Shown here one piece after another: positions 12,018 through 23,600 of a stretch of DNA of 64,000 nucleotides. Positions within the stretch are counted from its first letter, which is position 1, and each line of letters starts with the position of its first letter. The notes under the pieces are model-generated. The model worked only from the letters and a program-made list of their open reading frames with translations. It ran no database searches and was not told where the DNA came from. The DNA comes from Geranomyces variabilis (Eukaryota > Chytridiomycota > Chytridiomycetes > Spizellomycetales > Powellomycetaceae): assembly GCA_027603065.1 (NCBI GenBank), contig JADGJP010000050.1:1-64000 (forward strand), given 5' to 3'. A program made the translations under genes and the position numbers.

Positions 12018-12022
12018 AAAAA
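12018..12022 (-). terminator. Pol III T-run after tRNA-Gly
   Basis: On the minus strand, a run of T residues starts within a few bases of the tRNA 3' end, the usual RNA polymerase III termination signal. Confidence 0.6.
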
Positions 12023-12023
12023 T

Positions 12024-12095
12024 GCATCCGCCGGGACTCGAACCCGGGTCGCTCGCTTGGAAGGCGAGCATACTGAACCACTATACTACGGATGC
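12024..12095 (-). tRNA. tRNA-Gly (anticodon UCC)
   Basis: The reverse strand reads a 72-nt cloverleaf. The acceptor GCATCCG pairs with CGGATGC. The anticodon stem is CTCGC/GCGAG with loop CTTCCAA, so the anticodon is TCC and reads GGA/GGG. The T-stem is CCGGG/CCCGG with loop TTCGAGT, which also forms the B box (GGTTCGAGTCC). The A-box region is TAGTATAGTGG. There is no intron. A T-run follows the 3' end on the minus strand, a normal Pol III stop. Confidence 0.95.
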
Positions 12096-12873
12096 TTCGA
12101 TATTTTACCCACTCCTTAATGCCATAACAACCTTTCAAGTACACACCACCCTCAGCTGTGTTCACTTTGACGAGGCTTCCCATTGGAAGCAGAAGAGAAC
12201 ATGTTCAATGTATTTCTGAAAAAAGACTCCTAGTTTAGGATCTTCAGCCTGAGATGTGGTGCTGCATCCCCCCCATTGACACACATCGTTCGGCGTCGCC
12301 TTTGATCTTCAGTGCTAAACCTGCTCCATTCTGTTGATGTTGCGACACGGAAGGGGCCTGGCAGCACTGGAAGGGGACAACATGTGGGGCGAATTAATAT
12401 ATGGGAGATAGACTTAAAAATTGTCCTAGAGTCAACAGCTTGGTTACAAAGCCAGTCGGTCGCAATACCACGGTAGCGCGCGCCTCGACGCTAGCTGCAC
12501 AGAGCGGTTGGAGCAAAAGATGAATCTGTGTCCCTACTCCTTGTCGTGATGGTTTTCTGTCCATTTGCAAGCGGGCACGACAGCCAGCACTCGCGGGTTC
12601 GCTTTTATCTGGCTTGCTAATCGACAATTTCATGCGATATGGGTAAGGGAAGGCCGCATCCCGTTTTCAATGATGCACACAGACGGTGGCCTAGCAGTTG
12701 CCCCCCGACAGCCTGCTGGGTCATTTTTTCCGGTGAGCGGGAAAATGTATCCGCTTAGGTAAGTGGAAACTCCGCCCGGTGCTCGGGCATCGAGCTTCCC
12801 AAAACACACTATTGCCAATATCGTTGCTTCTGAGTACCGATTTATACCGATCGCACGATATAAAGAAAAAAAT
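12096..12873. other. Intergenic, promoter side of the class C receptor gene
   Basis: About 780 bp between the tRNA 5' end and the receptor ATG. I see no recognisable gene, tRNA or long repeat. Minus-strand frames over 12630-13037 are antisense to the receptor signal-peptide exon. Confidence 0.5.
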
Positions 12874-15800
12874 ATGTGCTCAGCGCTGCTCCTATGCTGG
12901 CTTTTGTTGCCGCTCGCGTTGTTGCCGCCGAGCGGGCTGGCGGCCCGCCCGCCCATGCCACTGGGCGGGCCGGCACATCCGCGGAGCTTTCCGGACAAGT
13001 CCAAAATGTCCTTCTTGATTATTTCTCCGTATTCCACAAACCTTGTTTACTATAACGCAGTCTGGAGCGGTTTTAACAGTTCCGGTACGTCCGAGCGCTT
13101 TTGCTTCCGCGCTTTAAAAAAACTCAAATGAACTGACGCTTCTGCATGTCTTCGTCTGGCGAAAAGCAAATATTTTAAAAGTTGACCATAGCATTAAGGT
13201 GGCAAAGGATAACGATGCTTAGACTCTAATCAACCTACTTGGCGCAAATGTCGGGCTCTCGGCGGCGAATCCTCCGACTGCATTTACCACAACTATCCAA
13301 GATGCGACCGGTTACAACGATGTGTTTGCCGAAGCCATGTACGACACCGGAGTGCCGCTTGTGACTTCAGGCGGCGGCTCGACGATATCTCCCGGTCTTG
13401 GCATTCCCACCCACGTTGGAATGGACGACTACACTTCGGGGTACGAAGCCGGTGAGTTGTATGCACACCTAACCTGCGTGCACTGCCATCCATCTAACCA
13501 TGTAAGCCTCTCGTGTCGGATTAGCGCTTAAAATGGCAGGCCTGGGCTCGCACTACGGCATGTGCATCCAGCATTCTTCCTCCGCCAGTGCCCAAGCGAG
13601 ATGCGCCGGGTGGTTCGCCGGATACCAAGCGTTTTACGGTGCGGGTGTGCAGTTCACAACGGCTTTCAATTCCTCGAATCCCCAATCGAACCCCTATTGC
13701 TTGTTGGTCTCCGCTTCAAAGGTGACTGCATCCTCGGACCTATCAACAAAACTTACAACCACGCGAACGGACGTGGATGCGATAATCATCAGCTCTGGTC
13801 AGCTGATGGACGTCGTCATTGCCGCTCTGGCAACGGTCAAGACCGCCACGCCTAGCAGGGTGATTCGGTTCGCGACGTATGATTTCACGACAGCGTCGGC
13901 AGCGCGTGTTGCGTCGCTCGACGTAACGTTTGCCGTGCACCAGCAAGAAGTGTTTTTGGGTTTCTTGGCAGTCGCGTACATGTACACATTGGCGGCGGTG
14001 AACGAGACAGCCATCGTTGGAGCGGCGCTAACTGGGCCGATATTTGTCGAAAGTGTATGTGTGCGATTGCGAGCCGCCCCATTTTCTGATCCTTATGACT
14101 AATTCTGTGTCATTTTGCAAGTCCAATGTCGCGTTCTTCACCGACACGCTAAACAACCTCGGCACCATTCTCGCCGCGCCGCAGACTCACCGGCTGGCGG
14201 TAATCCTGCATGGCAACGATCGGGACTCTGAAATGCCAAATGTCCTGCGAGGCATACAAGACGCGGCGAATGCGTGGGGCTATGCTATTCAAGAAGAGCA
14301 CCACACTTTCAGCGCAACCACTTCGTTCGTACTGGCGACATTCAATGACTACCTGACTCAAGTTTTCGCTGGCTGTGGCAGCAGCCCAACCGCAAATAAG
14401 CCGTGCCCTCAAGGTGTCATCATATCTCGGGCCACCGACGCCTTTGTTGCCGCTGCAAAGACCAAAGCCTATCAATACAACGTGGCGCTGGCCGTCATTG
14501 GTATTCAGAAAGACGCTGATTACACAGCGCTGAACGACGTCAACAACCTTGTTTTCGAAGTCGGCGCGAGTGATTACGAGCTGGGATGGACGGCCGCTCA
14601 GTATCTGTACAACTCTACCGGTTCGCTCTCGCCGCTGTGTTTCTACCACGACGGCTTTGTGTCTGGCTACATGGACCGCTGCCAGGGAATGACAGACTAT
14701 TATTCCTCGCAGGGCATCACACTTGGCGGACCGTCCACCTTTGTGTTTGTCGACGCCGAGTACGCTAGCAACGCCTACACAGCTCTTGCGTCGGCGATTC
14801 TTTCGAACGCCAACGTTGATGGGATTTTACTCGCGTCTTCTGCGACAGTCAATAGCTACCGCGCATGGCTACAGAAAAACAACCACGCAGGTGGGCTGCC
14901 CACGCCGAGCTCCATTAAAGCGAAAGCGGTAGTGGCGCTGGGCAAAAGCGCCGATGTCGTTGCAGCGCTTAACGCCGGCGAGATTTCTAGAGCCTTTCTG
15001 ACGCAGCCATACGCTACGGGCTTCTACGCCACGTACCACCTGGCAATCAAGATGAACACTGGCATCACGGGTCTCAAAAACTGGTACCTAAAAATGGGCC
15101 CGCTAGAGCGTGCATACGGCTGTCCGCGCGGCTACATGCTCATGCCGGACAACCCGCTGTACGGCGTCCAGCCCAACTCGAGCTTCACATCGTTCGGTTC
15201 GCTATGCCAACCGTGTCCCCAACACACATACAATCGCTTTGACGACGACCCGCAAGGCTGCATTCCATGCGGGGTGGGATGTTACAATAATATCACGGGC
15301 GGGTACGGCTGCGGCAGCGGGGACGATGGCTTTGGCAAACTCGCGTACCCAACACAATGCCCGACGACCGCCGAGATTAAAATCACGAAATACACGGCTA
15401 CTAGTAAAGCGATGGCGGGCCTTGGAATTGCGGGGGCGGCCATTTCTGCGGCAATGTGCGTGGCGTTGACTGTATTTAGGGATTCAGCCCGCATCAAGTC
15501 TTCGGGAGCGTACTTTTCGGCGCTTATCACGCTGGGGTCTGCGTTGGGGTGTTTATCGGTTGTAACTTTCGCTGCTGCGCCGTCTACGGCTACGTGCACC
15601 GCGACCGTGTGGTTGCTCGCTCTCGCAGTGTCCATGGTATGCGACCACAAATGGGTTCAAGTCGACGGTTTGGCTCTAAATTATGAACGATTGCCATTTT
15701 TATAGGTCTTAAGCAACCTCATTGTCAAAAATTATCGAATCTTTAAAGTAAGCGCCAGTTCACTCCATATTAACTTTTCAAGCCTCCCCGATCTTACACT

Positions 15801-17068
15801 GACACTTTTCTGTTCCAAAGATTTTCTTTAATCGCCGCGCCGCAAAGGCCACTCAAGGGAGCTGGAAATTGGTCGTGCAAGCAATCGGCTTGACAGCCGT
15901 CACTGTGGTAAGTGTTTCCATGGGGAAGGGGTGATGAAAACACATGTTTCACTTTGCTCACCGTCCCTCTCAGGTCATTCTGGTCGCCTGGACACTAGCC
16001 AGCCCACCATCCCCTTACCTCGTACAGACCGGCGCCCGCAACTACTACGTCTGCCTCTCCCCCTCTCCAAACCACGAAATCTTCCTCGGTCTCCTCTTCG
16101 GATGGAACGGCATCCTCATTCTCGCGGGACTAGCAGTCGCATACCTCACACGCAACATATCGAGCGTATTCGCCGAATCCAAAAACATCGCTCTGGGGAT
16201 CTACAACATCCTCGTCACATCCGTCATTGCTCTTGGTGCGGGATTTCTCGCGGGAGATGCCGTGGATTTTAACTTTAAGCTGTTGCTGGTTTCGATTTGT
16301 ATTATTATTGGGTCGCTTGTTGCGCCGGGTTTGCTGTTTGGGAAACGGATTTGGGATACGGTTGTGGCAAAGGCGACGAATAAGATGGATGAGGAGTCCG
16401 GGGGTTCTTCGGGTGGGCAGGCGCAAACGATACTGGCGGGTATCGCGGGGGCAAAGAGGAAAAGTAGCATTGCGGGAACAGCGATTGAATTTGAGAAAGC
16501 GGTAAGCGCGAGGGGGACGCCCCCTTGGCGCTCACTTGGGCTAAATATTGTTTTTTTTCGGCATCGTAGACGGTCATCGAGATCCCAGATTGCTCCGTGT
16601 TGCAAAGTGGATTTGTTGCAGCATGGAGCAGAAAGAATGTATTTTTCGTCAATGCCGGGAAACGACAGATGGTCTGGTTCGTCGATGCTAGCATGGGCGG
16701 CGACGCCGGCGCGGTGTCCACAGACGTAAGAATAATGCGAAAGCAGCGAGAAATGGGCGCTAGAAGGCCAAGCTCATCAAAACCGACACTTTGAAACCTC
16801 CCTCACCTAGGCCGCAAAATCAATTCATATCGACTTAGCCAACTACTCCGCAAAAGCCGACAGCGCAACAAGCACAGCGACATTCACCCACAAAACAAAA
16901 ACAAACAAGCGCGCCGCCGACTACTCATACACTCTCCAGCTCGAAGAGCAACAGTTCCACAAAATCTCGGCACGGTACTGCGGTGATGGGACATCAGCAG
17001 CAGACGGCAGTGCTGGCGTCCGGCGCTCTGTGCTCGCATCGCGGATTGCAGAGGACGGAGACGTATGA
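12874..17068 (+). CDS. Class C (GABA-B-like) 7TM receptor with two BMP-type binding modules; one in-frame TAG in exon 2
   Basis: About 1200-residue receptor. Exons: 12874-13084, 13167-13451, 13525-14054, 14122-15636, 15706-15747, 15821-15907, 15974-16501, 16570-16725, 16811-17068; phases agree throughout. A signal peptide (MCSALLLCWLLLPLALL) leads a region with two BMP/PnrA-like periplasmic-binding modules: one begins SFLIISPYSTNLVYY, the second APQTHRLAVILHG. A short Cys-rich stretch (CQPCPQHTYNRF, CIPCGVGCYNN) follows, as in class C receptors. Seven TM helices run from about residue 776. They include the class C pattern CTATVWLLALAVSM and the loop NYRIFKIFFNRRA, like KTYRI in GABA-B receptors. 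The cytoplasmic tail is about 220 residues. A TAG at 13220-13222 lies in frame. It could reflect an unusually short intron (13199-13222), a sequencing error or recent loss. Likely a nutrient or metabolite sensor coupled to G protein (inference). Confidence 0.8.
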
Positions 17069-17391
17069 GGGGCAATCGGAGGGCTGTCCCATACGAGAGA
17101 CGCCTGTAGCCTGGCAAGCGTATCTTTCATTGTTGGTTTTACCTATGGCTGGCCAGTACAATGGTGACTCACGATGACTCACACTTTGTACTTTTACCGG
17201 TCGTTTGTAAATGTCAATTAAATTTGGAAAAGTTCGTCCGGACTAAACGTAGCAGCGAGCTGCGGAATCTTCTTACGTTGAAGTCAAGCCTTTCATATGT
17301 AAAGTGTTTATTTGCATTGCACGCGTATGTATATACATCGTCCCTCTTTCGACTTTTCAACTAGAAAAACCCATTACAAGCTAAAGTCCCC
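17069..17391. other. Convergent 3' region with paired TGACTC motifs
   Basis: Lies between the receptor stop (+) and the subtilisin stop (-). No gene. TGACTC occurs twice, 10 bp apart (17165-17170, 17175-17180). As this is a 3'-3' region, a promoter role is doubtful. Confidence 0.4.
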
Positions 17392-19137
17392 CTAAATCGA
17401 TCTAACCAAATCCCAAACCATCCACGGGAGATTCTTTTTCGCTTTCACCAATCCATCATACGGCTGCGAGTCCAGCCCACTAAACAACAATTTCGCCGAC
17501 GGCGAATTGGCATCCGCAACCATATGCGGCGTCGCAAGCGTTTCCAGCGTGGAATAGACATCCGCAGGTGTCGCTGTCGGGAACTGCGAAAGCAGCGTCG
17601 CCATTAGACCCGCGACGTGTGGGCTCGCCATTGAGGTGCCCGACAATACGCGGGTGCTCGCGGGTGGGATAAATGTGGAGGTGATGTTGGATCCGGGTCC
17701 GAAGATGTTGACGCAGGAGCCGAAGTTTGAAAATGTTGCGCGGGAGTCGGTCATTGTTGAGGCGCCGACGGTCATTGCGAGGGCCGAGTCGGCGGGCGAG
17801 TTTGTGCATGCGTCGACGGCGTCATTTCCCGCGGCGACGGCAATGGGGACTCCCGCTTGTACGAGTCGGGAAACTAGGACGTTGAGCGCAGTAGATTGCC
17901 CCGAGCCGCCAAGCGACATATTAACGACCGCACGGCGGATGGCGCCCGTGGTGGCGTTTTTCTTGCCAATTTCAGTGAGCACCCAGTCGAGACCCGAGAT
18001 GACTTGGCTGACGAGGCCTTTCCCGTCATTGTCCAGCACTTTAACCCCGATAATGTTTGCTTTTTTAGCAACGCCGTAGGTTTTGCTTGCCGCAGTGCCA
18101 GAGACATGTGTGCCGTGGCCGTGGCCGTCGACCGAGCCATCTGGACTGAACGACGTGCCAACGCGCGCGCGGCCCTCGAAATCCGGGTGCATGGCATACA
18201 CGCCTGTGTCAAGGACGTAAATGTCGACATTCTCGCCGCCATTTGGCGGAAAAATGTAAAGGCCTTGGAACCCGGCTTCGCGGTGAGAGATTCGGTCGAG
18301 GCCCCATGGCGGGAGCGCCTGCACTGTAGTCTTTTCTGCGGACATGGCGAGTAAACCCGCGGCGGTGACTTGAATCGCGCCGGTCGTAGGCGCTGGCGTT
18401 GCTGCTGCTGCTGCTGCGTCAGGTGCGGCGTCAAAACTATCGCTGGGTTCCTTTGACATGTCGCCCATGTGGCTGAGATACACATCCGGTTCGACAACGT
18501 GCACTCCCGCGCGCAGCTTGATCTGGTCAACCAGCCACGCAGGGACGTGCGCCGCGTATCCGTTTGTGCTTTGCCAACTCGTCAGCACGCCTGCAAAGCG
18601 ATCAACTAGGGCGTTGGCGGCAGTTGGGAAGGAACTACTCCCACCGGGAACCACGCTGGCCAGTTGCGATTTAAGCCAGTCGAGATGCGCCTGCACGTCT
18701 GACTGGGTCATGTTGGGCTGCAGCATGACGATGTAGCGCTGTGGTGCTTGCGAGCCGCGTTCGCGGGTGCCTGCGGGTGGAGGCGCGTTGGCGATGATCG
18801 AAGCGAGCAGGTCGGGTATAGGGGCGGACGGTGCGGCGGGTGCAGCAGCTGGGGCGACGGCTGCAACGGCAGGAGCGCCGCCGGCGAGATGATTTGCAGT
18901 AATAGGTGATGACGGTGGTGCTTCGGCGTGTGGCAAGAAAGCGTCGAGGTTCATGAGTGGCTCTTCTCGGTGCTGCAGCGAGCCGTTGGCGGCATTTACG
19001 AGCATGGCGCACACAACGAACCCGGTGAGGAGAAGTGGCTTTTGCCGGTGATGCATTCTGCGGCGCTGTTGCTGGTGCCGGCAGGACGACGAGGATGCAG
19101 GCTGTAGTAGTGTAGAAGGGCGCATTTTTTTAGGCAA
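17392..19137 (-). CDS. Secreted subtilisin-like serine protease (S8, proteinase K type)
   Basis: Single exon, 581 residues. It cleaves proteins outside the cell or in a secretory compartment. A basic N-terminus precedes a hydrophobic signal or anchor segment (about 33-50, PLLLTGFVVCAMLVNAANG). A low-complexity Ala/Pro stretch follows, then an inhibitor I9 propeptide (about 132-225, QRYIVMLQPNMTQSDVQAHL). The catalytic domain has all key residues: Asp310 (YVLDTGVYAMHP), His344 (GHGTHVSGTA), oxyanion Asn438 (AAGNDA) and Ser502 (LSGTSMASPHVAG). An earlier Met at residue 5 could also start the protein. There is no sign of a C-terminal anchor. It is divergent from the DTW-domain gene and convergent with the receptor gene. 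Substrate and biological role are open; scavenging or host-protein digestion is typical of the family. Confidence 0.93.
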   Translation of the reverse strand: MPKKMRPSTLLQPASSSSCRHQQQRRRMHHRQKPLLLTGFVVCAMLVNAANGSLQHREEPLMNLDAFLPHAEAPPSSPITANHLAGGAPAVAAVAPAAAPAAPSAPIPDLLASIIANAPPPAGTRERGSQAPQRYIVMLQPNMTQSDVQAHLDWLKSQLASVVPGGSSSFPTAANALVDRFAGVLTSWQSTNGYAAHVPAWLVDQIKLRAGVHVVEPDVYLSHMGDMSKEPSDSFDAAPDAAAAAATPAPTTGAIQVTAAGLLAMSAEKTTVQALPPWGLDRISHREAGFQGLYIFPPNGGENVDIYVLDTGVYAMHPDFEGRARVGTSFSPDGSVDGHGHGTHVSGTAASKTYGVAKKANIIGVKVLDNDGKGLVSQVISGLDWVLTEIGKKNATTGAIRRAVVNMSLGGSGQSTALNVLVSRLVQAGVPIAVAAGNDAVDACTNSPADSALAMTVGASTMTDSRATFSNFGSCVNIFGPGSNITSTFIPPASTRVLSGTSMASPHVAGLMATLLSQFPTATPADVYSTLETLATPHMVADANSPSAKLLFSGLDSQPYDGLVKAKKNLPWMVWDLVRSI

Positions 19138-19506
19138 AGGCCAGCCGGGGGAAAAGCGCGAGGGTGGTGGTGGGGATTGACAGCGAGCGAATGCGAAAGA
19201 GATTAAAGAGAGGAAGAGAAAAAGCGAGCGATGAGAGAAGAAAGCTGCGTGGGCCTTTGCTGGGTTGTCTGTTTGGAGCGGAGGAAGGGAGGTTGTTGTT
19301 GTTATGTTGTTTGTTGCAATGACTCGGCAATGCCAAATGCCAAGCGGGCGGGGGCGGGGGCAAGAAGCTGAGCGAACGAGCGTGTGTGGCTGTGCTGCTG
19401 CGCACGGTGCTCAGCCTCACTCACTCACCCCTCCGTGATGCTCCGTCTGTCTGTCTTGTCGCTCTGTCTTTCTCTGTCTATCTCTCTGCACTCTCCCTCG
19501 CTAACA
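19138..19506. promoter_or_regulatory. Shared upstream region of divergent subtilisin and DTW-domain genes
   Basis: 369 bp separate the two start codons. The sequence is strongly strand-asymmetric, with purine-rich minus-gene leader and pyrimidine tracts (CTCTGT repeats at 19445-19500) just before the plus-strand ATG, typical of fungal promoters. No specific factor site is claimed. Confidence 0.4.
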
Positions 19507-20605
19507 ATGTCTGAACAACAGGAACAACAACAACACGAAGCACAACCACCGCCATTACCATCGCCGTCAGTGCCGCATCAACCACTGCAACAGCAACCGC
19601 CACTACAAACACCACAACAACAACAACAACCGCAACCCGCGGCGTCTAGCGACTCTAGCCCACAACCGTCTTCTTCCTCAGCATCCCCCTTCTCCGCCTA
19701 TCAAATAGCCTCAACCCACGCTCACACCGCCGTCTTCCAGTCCACCACCCGCTCAACTTGCCCAACATGCAACAAATCCCGCAAGCTCTTTTGCCCTGCA
19801 TGCGCAATCCCACTCCCGCCAGCACCACCACCGCCAACCGTAAGCTTGCCGCTAAACGTCCTTATCTATCGTGACCCGCGCGAGACTGAGGGCAAGACCA
19901 CTAGTGCCCATGCCAAGATCTTGGCGCCCGAGAATGTAGAGATCAAGGTATGCTGCTGGACCAGGCAAGGAACACTAATGGGTCAAGGTGGCGTCCGGTA
20001 TGCTGAGGCCTCTTTTACACTATATCAGGTGGAGAATATTATAACAGTCAGCCCAGGCGACGTATCCTCCATCTCGCAGCTCCCAAATCCCGAACGGATC
20101 CTCCTTCTTTTTCCCTCTGCAAAATCCCTCCCACTTTCAGAAGTGCCCAACCTGGAGTCCTTCAATCGGTGAGCAGGAAGAAGAAAACAAAAAAACACTT
20201 GTCCTAAATTTCTCACTCTCGCTTCATTCGACTAACTTTTTCTCCTTTCGGTGAATTAGCCTAATTGTCCTTGACGGAACATGGAAGCAGGGCCGTGCAA
20301 TGGCCGGCGCAATCGCCGCGTTACCCTTCCAGCACGTCCGCATCGCCGAGCGTCAAACACTATTTTGGCGCTACCAGCCGTGGGGTCCATCGCACTTGTC
20401 CACCATCGAAGCGACGTATTACTTCTTTCGCGACTACTGGGACGCTGTTGCCAAGGATGAGGAGCGGCCGTACGACGGCCGATATGACAATCTGCTTTTT
20501 TACTTCAAGATCCAGTGGGAGACGATCCAGCAGTTTTACAAGCAAAATACCCACCGCACATTCACTGCGCGCAAGTTGGATGGCAAAGACTACATTCGAT
20601 ATTGA
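19507..20605 (+). CDS. DTWD1: DTW-domain tRNA-uridine aminocarboxypropyltransferase (DTWD1 type)
   Basis: Transfers the 3-amino-3-carboxypropyl group of SAM to a tRNA uridine (acp3U, D-loop in the family). Exons: 19507-19947, 20029-20168, 20260-20605; 308 residues. A Gln/Pro-rich N-terminus (about 1-75) precedes a Cys pair module (CPTCNKSRKLFCPAC). The family core follows: KTTSAHAKILAPENVEI, then LIVLDGTWKQGRAM (the DxTW signature). It ends with LSTIEATYYFFRDYW and YDGRYDNLLFYF. These match the order in animal DTWD1. The first intron (81 nt) is in frame and has no stop, so an unspliced or alternative form with 27 extra residues is possible. The stop lies 68 bp from the end of the convergent FGAM synthase gene. 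Confidence 0.9.
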
Positions 20606-20673
20606 GCTATAGATGTAAAAGAAAAAAATAACATAGCGTTCTCTCTCTCTCCCGCTCTCTCTCTCGCACTTCT

Positions 20674-23600
20674 TCAGTCTAACTTTTGCTGCTCCCGTTC
20701 GGCGACCCACTTGCGCGCATTCCAAAACATCTGCATCCACGGCGCCCACTCGCGGCCATTCACATCCGCATCGCGCCACGTGTTTGCTCCATCTCGAACC
20801 ACACGCTCCGGGTGCGGCATGAGAGCAAGCACACGCCCGCCATTTGCCGTCACAGCCGTCACGCCGCCGGGACTTCCATTCGGGTTAGCCGGGTACGCGG
20901 CGTCAGCCGCACCACCATCATTCCCGACAAATCTCGCCGCAACGACCTTGGAGTTTGCGTTCGCGTTGCTACCGTCACCGCCAACCCACTGCGCCCTCCC
21001 TTCTCCATGCGCAACCGCAATCGGAATCCGGCTACCTTCCATCCCCCTGAAAAACAACGAATCCGTCTCGAGCGAAATCTCAACCACACACACACGAGCC
21101 TCAAACTGCTCGCTCTCGTTCCGCACAAACCGCGGCCATGTGTCGCCTGCCCCAGGAACAATTGGCGCAAGCGCAGCAAGCATCTGACACCCGTTGCAAA
21201 TCCCAATCGCAAACGTATCCTCACGTGCGAAGAAGCGTTCAAACGTTGCACGTGCGGTAGTGTTGAGCAGGATTGATTTCGCCCAACCCGCGCCTGCGCC
21301 AAGCACGTCGCCGTATGAAAACCCACCGGGGAGGGCGAGACCGACGTACCCGTCAAGTGCCTCCGTTGTGCCGGACAGGATATCCGTCATGTGCATGTCG
21401 ACAGCGTCAAACCCAGCAGAATGGAACGCAAATGCGAGCTCGGCATAACTGTTAACACCTTGCTCGCGCAGAATCGCGACTTTGGGGCGTCGTGAATCCG
21501 GCACAGTGTTAATAGCCGCTTTGAACTCCTTCTCGGCTTGCGTCATATCAAACGTCAGATGCGCCGCGAGTCCCGGGTCTGCGTCATTTAGCAGCGCGTC
21601 GTATTCGGATTTTGCGCATGCTGGGTTATCCCTCAAGCTCTGCATGCGGTAGCTCGTTTCCGCCCACCGGCGGTGGAACGCCACGCGTGAGCCCCGCAGG
21701 CGGACTGACCCGCCCCACCTGAACGAAATCTCATCCGAAGCCGGTTTGCCGACCGTGCCGATCACATGCAGGTGCTGTTTCGGGTATCCTGCCGCTGCGA
21801 ACTCTCTAACAACGCGCGCAACGTCTGCTTTACGCACCTGCAGCACCGCGCCAAGCTCTTCGTTAAACAGCGCCGCGGCAGGGTCAGCGCCTGCAAGTGG
21901 CGACAGGTCCACACTCGCACCAACCCGCCCAGCAAAGCACATCTCCAGCACCGTCGCAAACAACCCGCCGTCAGACCGGTCGTGGTACGCAAGCACCGTG
22001 TCGGCATTGTCACGACGCAACGTCTGCATCGCCGTCCAGAATGCCGCAAGCGCGGCCACGTTCTCCACATCGGGCGTCTCGTGTCCAACCTGGTTGTAAA
22101 CTTGAGCGAGACACGACCCACCGAGACGTTCCTTCCCACAGCCGAGATCAACCAGCAAGAGCACCGTCTCGTCCCCTTTCTCCGTCGTACGCAGCTGCGG
22201 CGTGAGCGTGCGGCGCACGTCTGCGACGGGTCCATACGCGGTAATAATCAGGCTCAACGGTGACGTGACCGATTTCTGTTCACCCTTCGCATCCGTCCAT
22301 TTCTGTTTCATCGACATCGAATCCTTGCCCACGGGGATCGTGAGCCCGAGTTTAGGGCACAGATCCATGCCAACGGCTTGCACAGCCGCGTACAGCGCCG
22401 CGCCTTCACCCGGGTGGTCGGCCGCCGACATCCAATTCGCGCTAAGCCGCACGGTGTCGAGTTTCTCCACATTCGCAGCGACCAAATTCGTAAGCGACTC
22501 CGCGACCGCCATGCGCGCCGACGCAGCAGGGTTGACCAGCGCCGACGGTGTACGCTCGCCCATCGCCATGGCCTGTCCAGCATGCCCCTCATAACTTGAA
22601 AACGTCACCGCAACGTCCGCAACAGGCACCTGCCACGGCCCGACCATCTGATCCCGCGCGACAAGACCCGTGACTGTGCGGTCTCCAATCGTAATCAAAA
22701 ACGCCTTTGACGCGACTGCGGGCAGCGACAAGACGCGCTCTGCGGCGTCTTCCAACCCAGCTCCAAGCGGCATCTGAAACGGTACACGCTCAGCTGCTAC
22801 CGTCGTTGTCGTGCGGTGCATTTTCGGCGGCTTGCCGAATAGTGTCGACATTGGCAAGTCGATCGGCGTACTGCCTAGCAGCGAGTCCTCGACTTTGAGC
22901 GTTTGCTCCGCCGTCGCGACGCCAACAACCGCATACGGACACCGCTCACGCTTGCAAATCGCCTCAAACCGCGGCAAATCTACTGGCCGTACAGCCATAA
23001 CATAACGCTCCTGCGACTCATTGCACCAAATTTCCATCGGGCTCATCCGCGGGTCATCGCAGGGCACGTCCCGCAACTGAAACACGGCGCCCAAATCCGA
23101 GTCATGGACAATCTCTGGCAGCGCGTTCGACAGCCCACCAGCGCCGACATCGTGGATCGCGACAATGGGCGTTTGGGCACCAAAGGCGTTGCAGGTGTCG
23201 ATCACCTGCTGCGCGCGGCGCTGCATCTCCGGGTTTTCGCGCTGGACAGAGGCGAAATCCAGCTCCGCCGAGCTTTGTCCGGAACTCATTGACGATGCGG
23301 CGCCGCCACCGAGGCCAATGAGCATTGACGGCCCGCCAAGAACGATAAGCTTGTCGCCTGGCTGAATCTTTTGCTTAAACACGTGCATGGGGCGAACAGA
23401 CCCAAGTCCGCCAGCCACCATGATCGGTTTGTGATAACCGCGAATCTCAGACTCGCCATTCGCTGTCGCAACGCGGTCCTCGTACGTGCGGAAATATCCC
23501 GTCAAATTCGGGCGACCAAACTCATTGTTAAACGCCGCACCCCCAAGCGGCGCCTCAATCATAATATCGAGCGGCGACGCGATATGCGCCGGACGACCGC

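Larger units (their letters stand above)
11617..12023. other. Intergenic with (GGAA)n microsatellite
   Basis: Upstream region of the SH3 gene (minus). It holds the tetranucleotide repeat listed separately and no supported gene. The ORFs crossing it are repeat-driven (RKEG or PSFL runs). Confidence 0.6.

Noticed and set aside
11585-12183. Frames with RKEG or PSFL repeats on both strands
   Set aside because: Created by the (GGAA)n microsatellite and running through the tRNA gene.
12630-13037. 135-codon minus-strand frame
   Set aside because: Antisense to the receptor signal-peptide exon and its leader; no motif.
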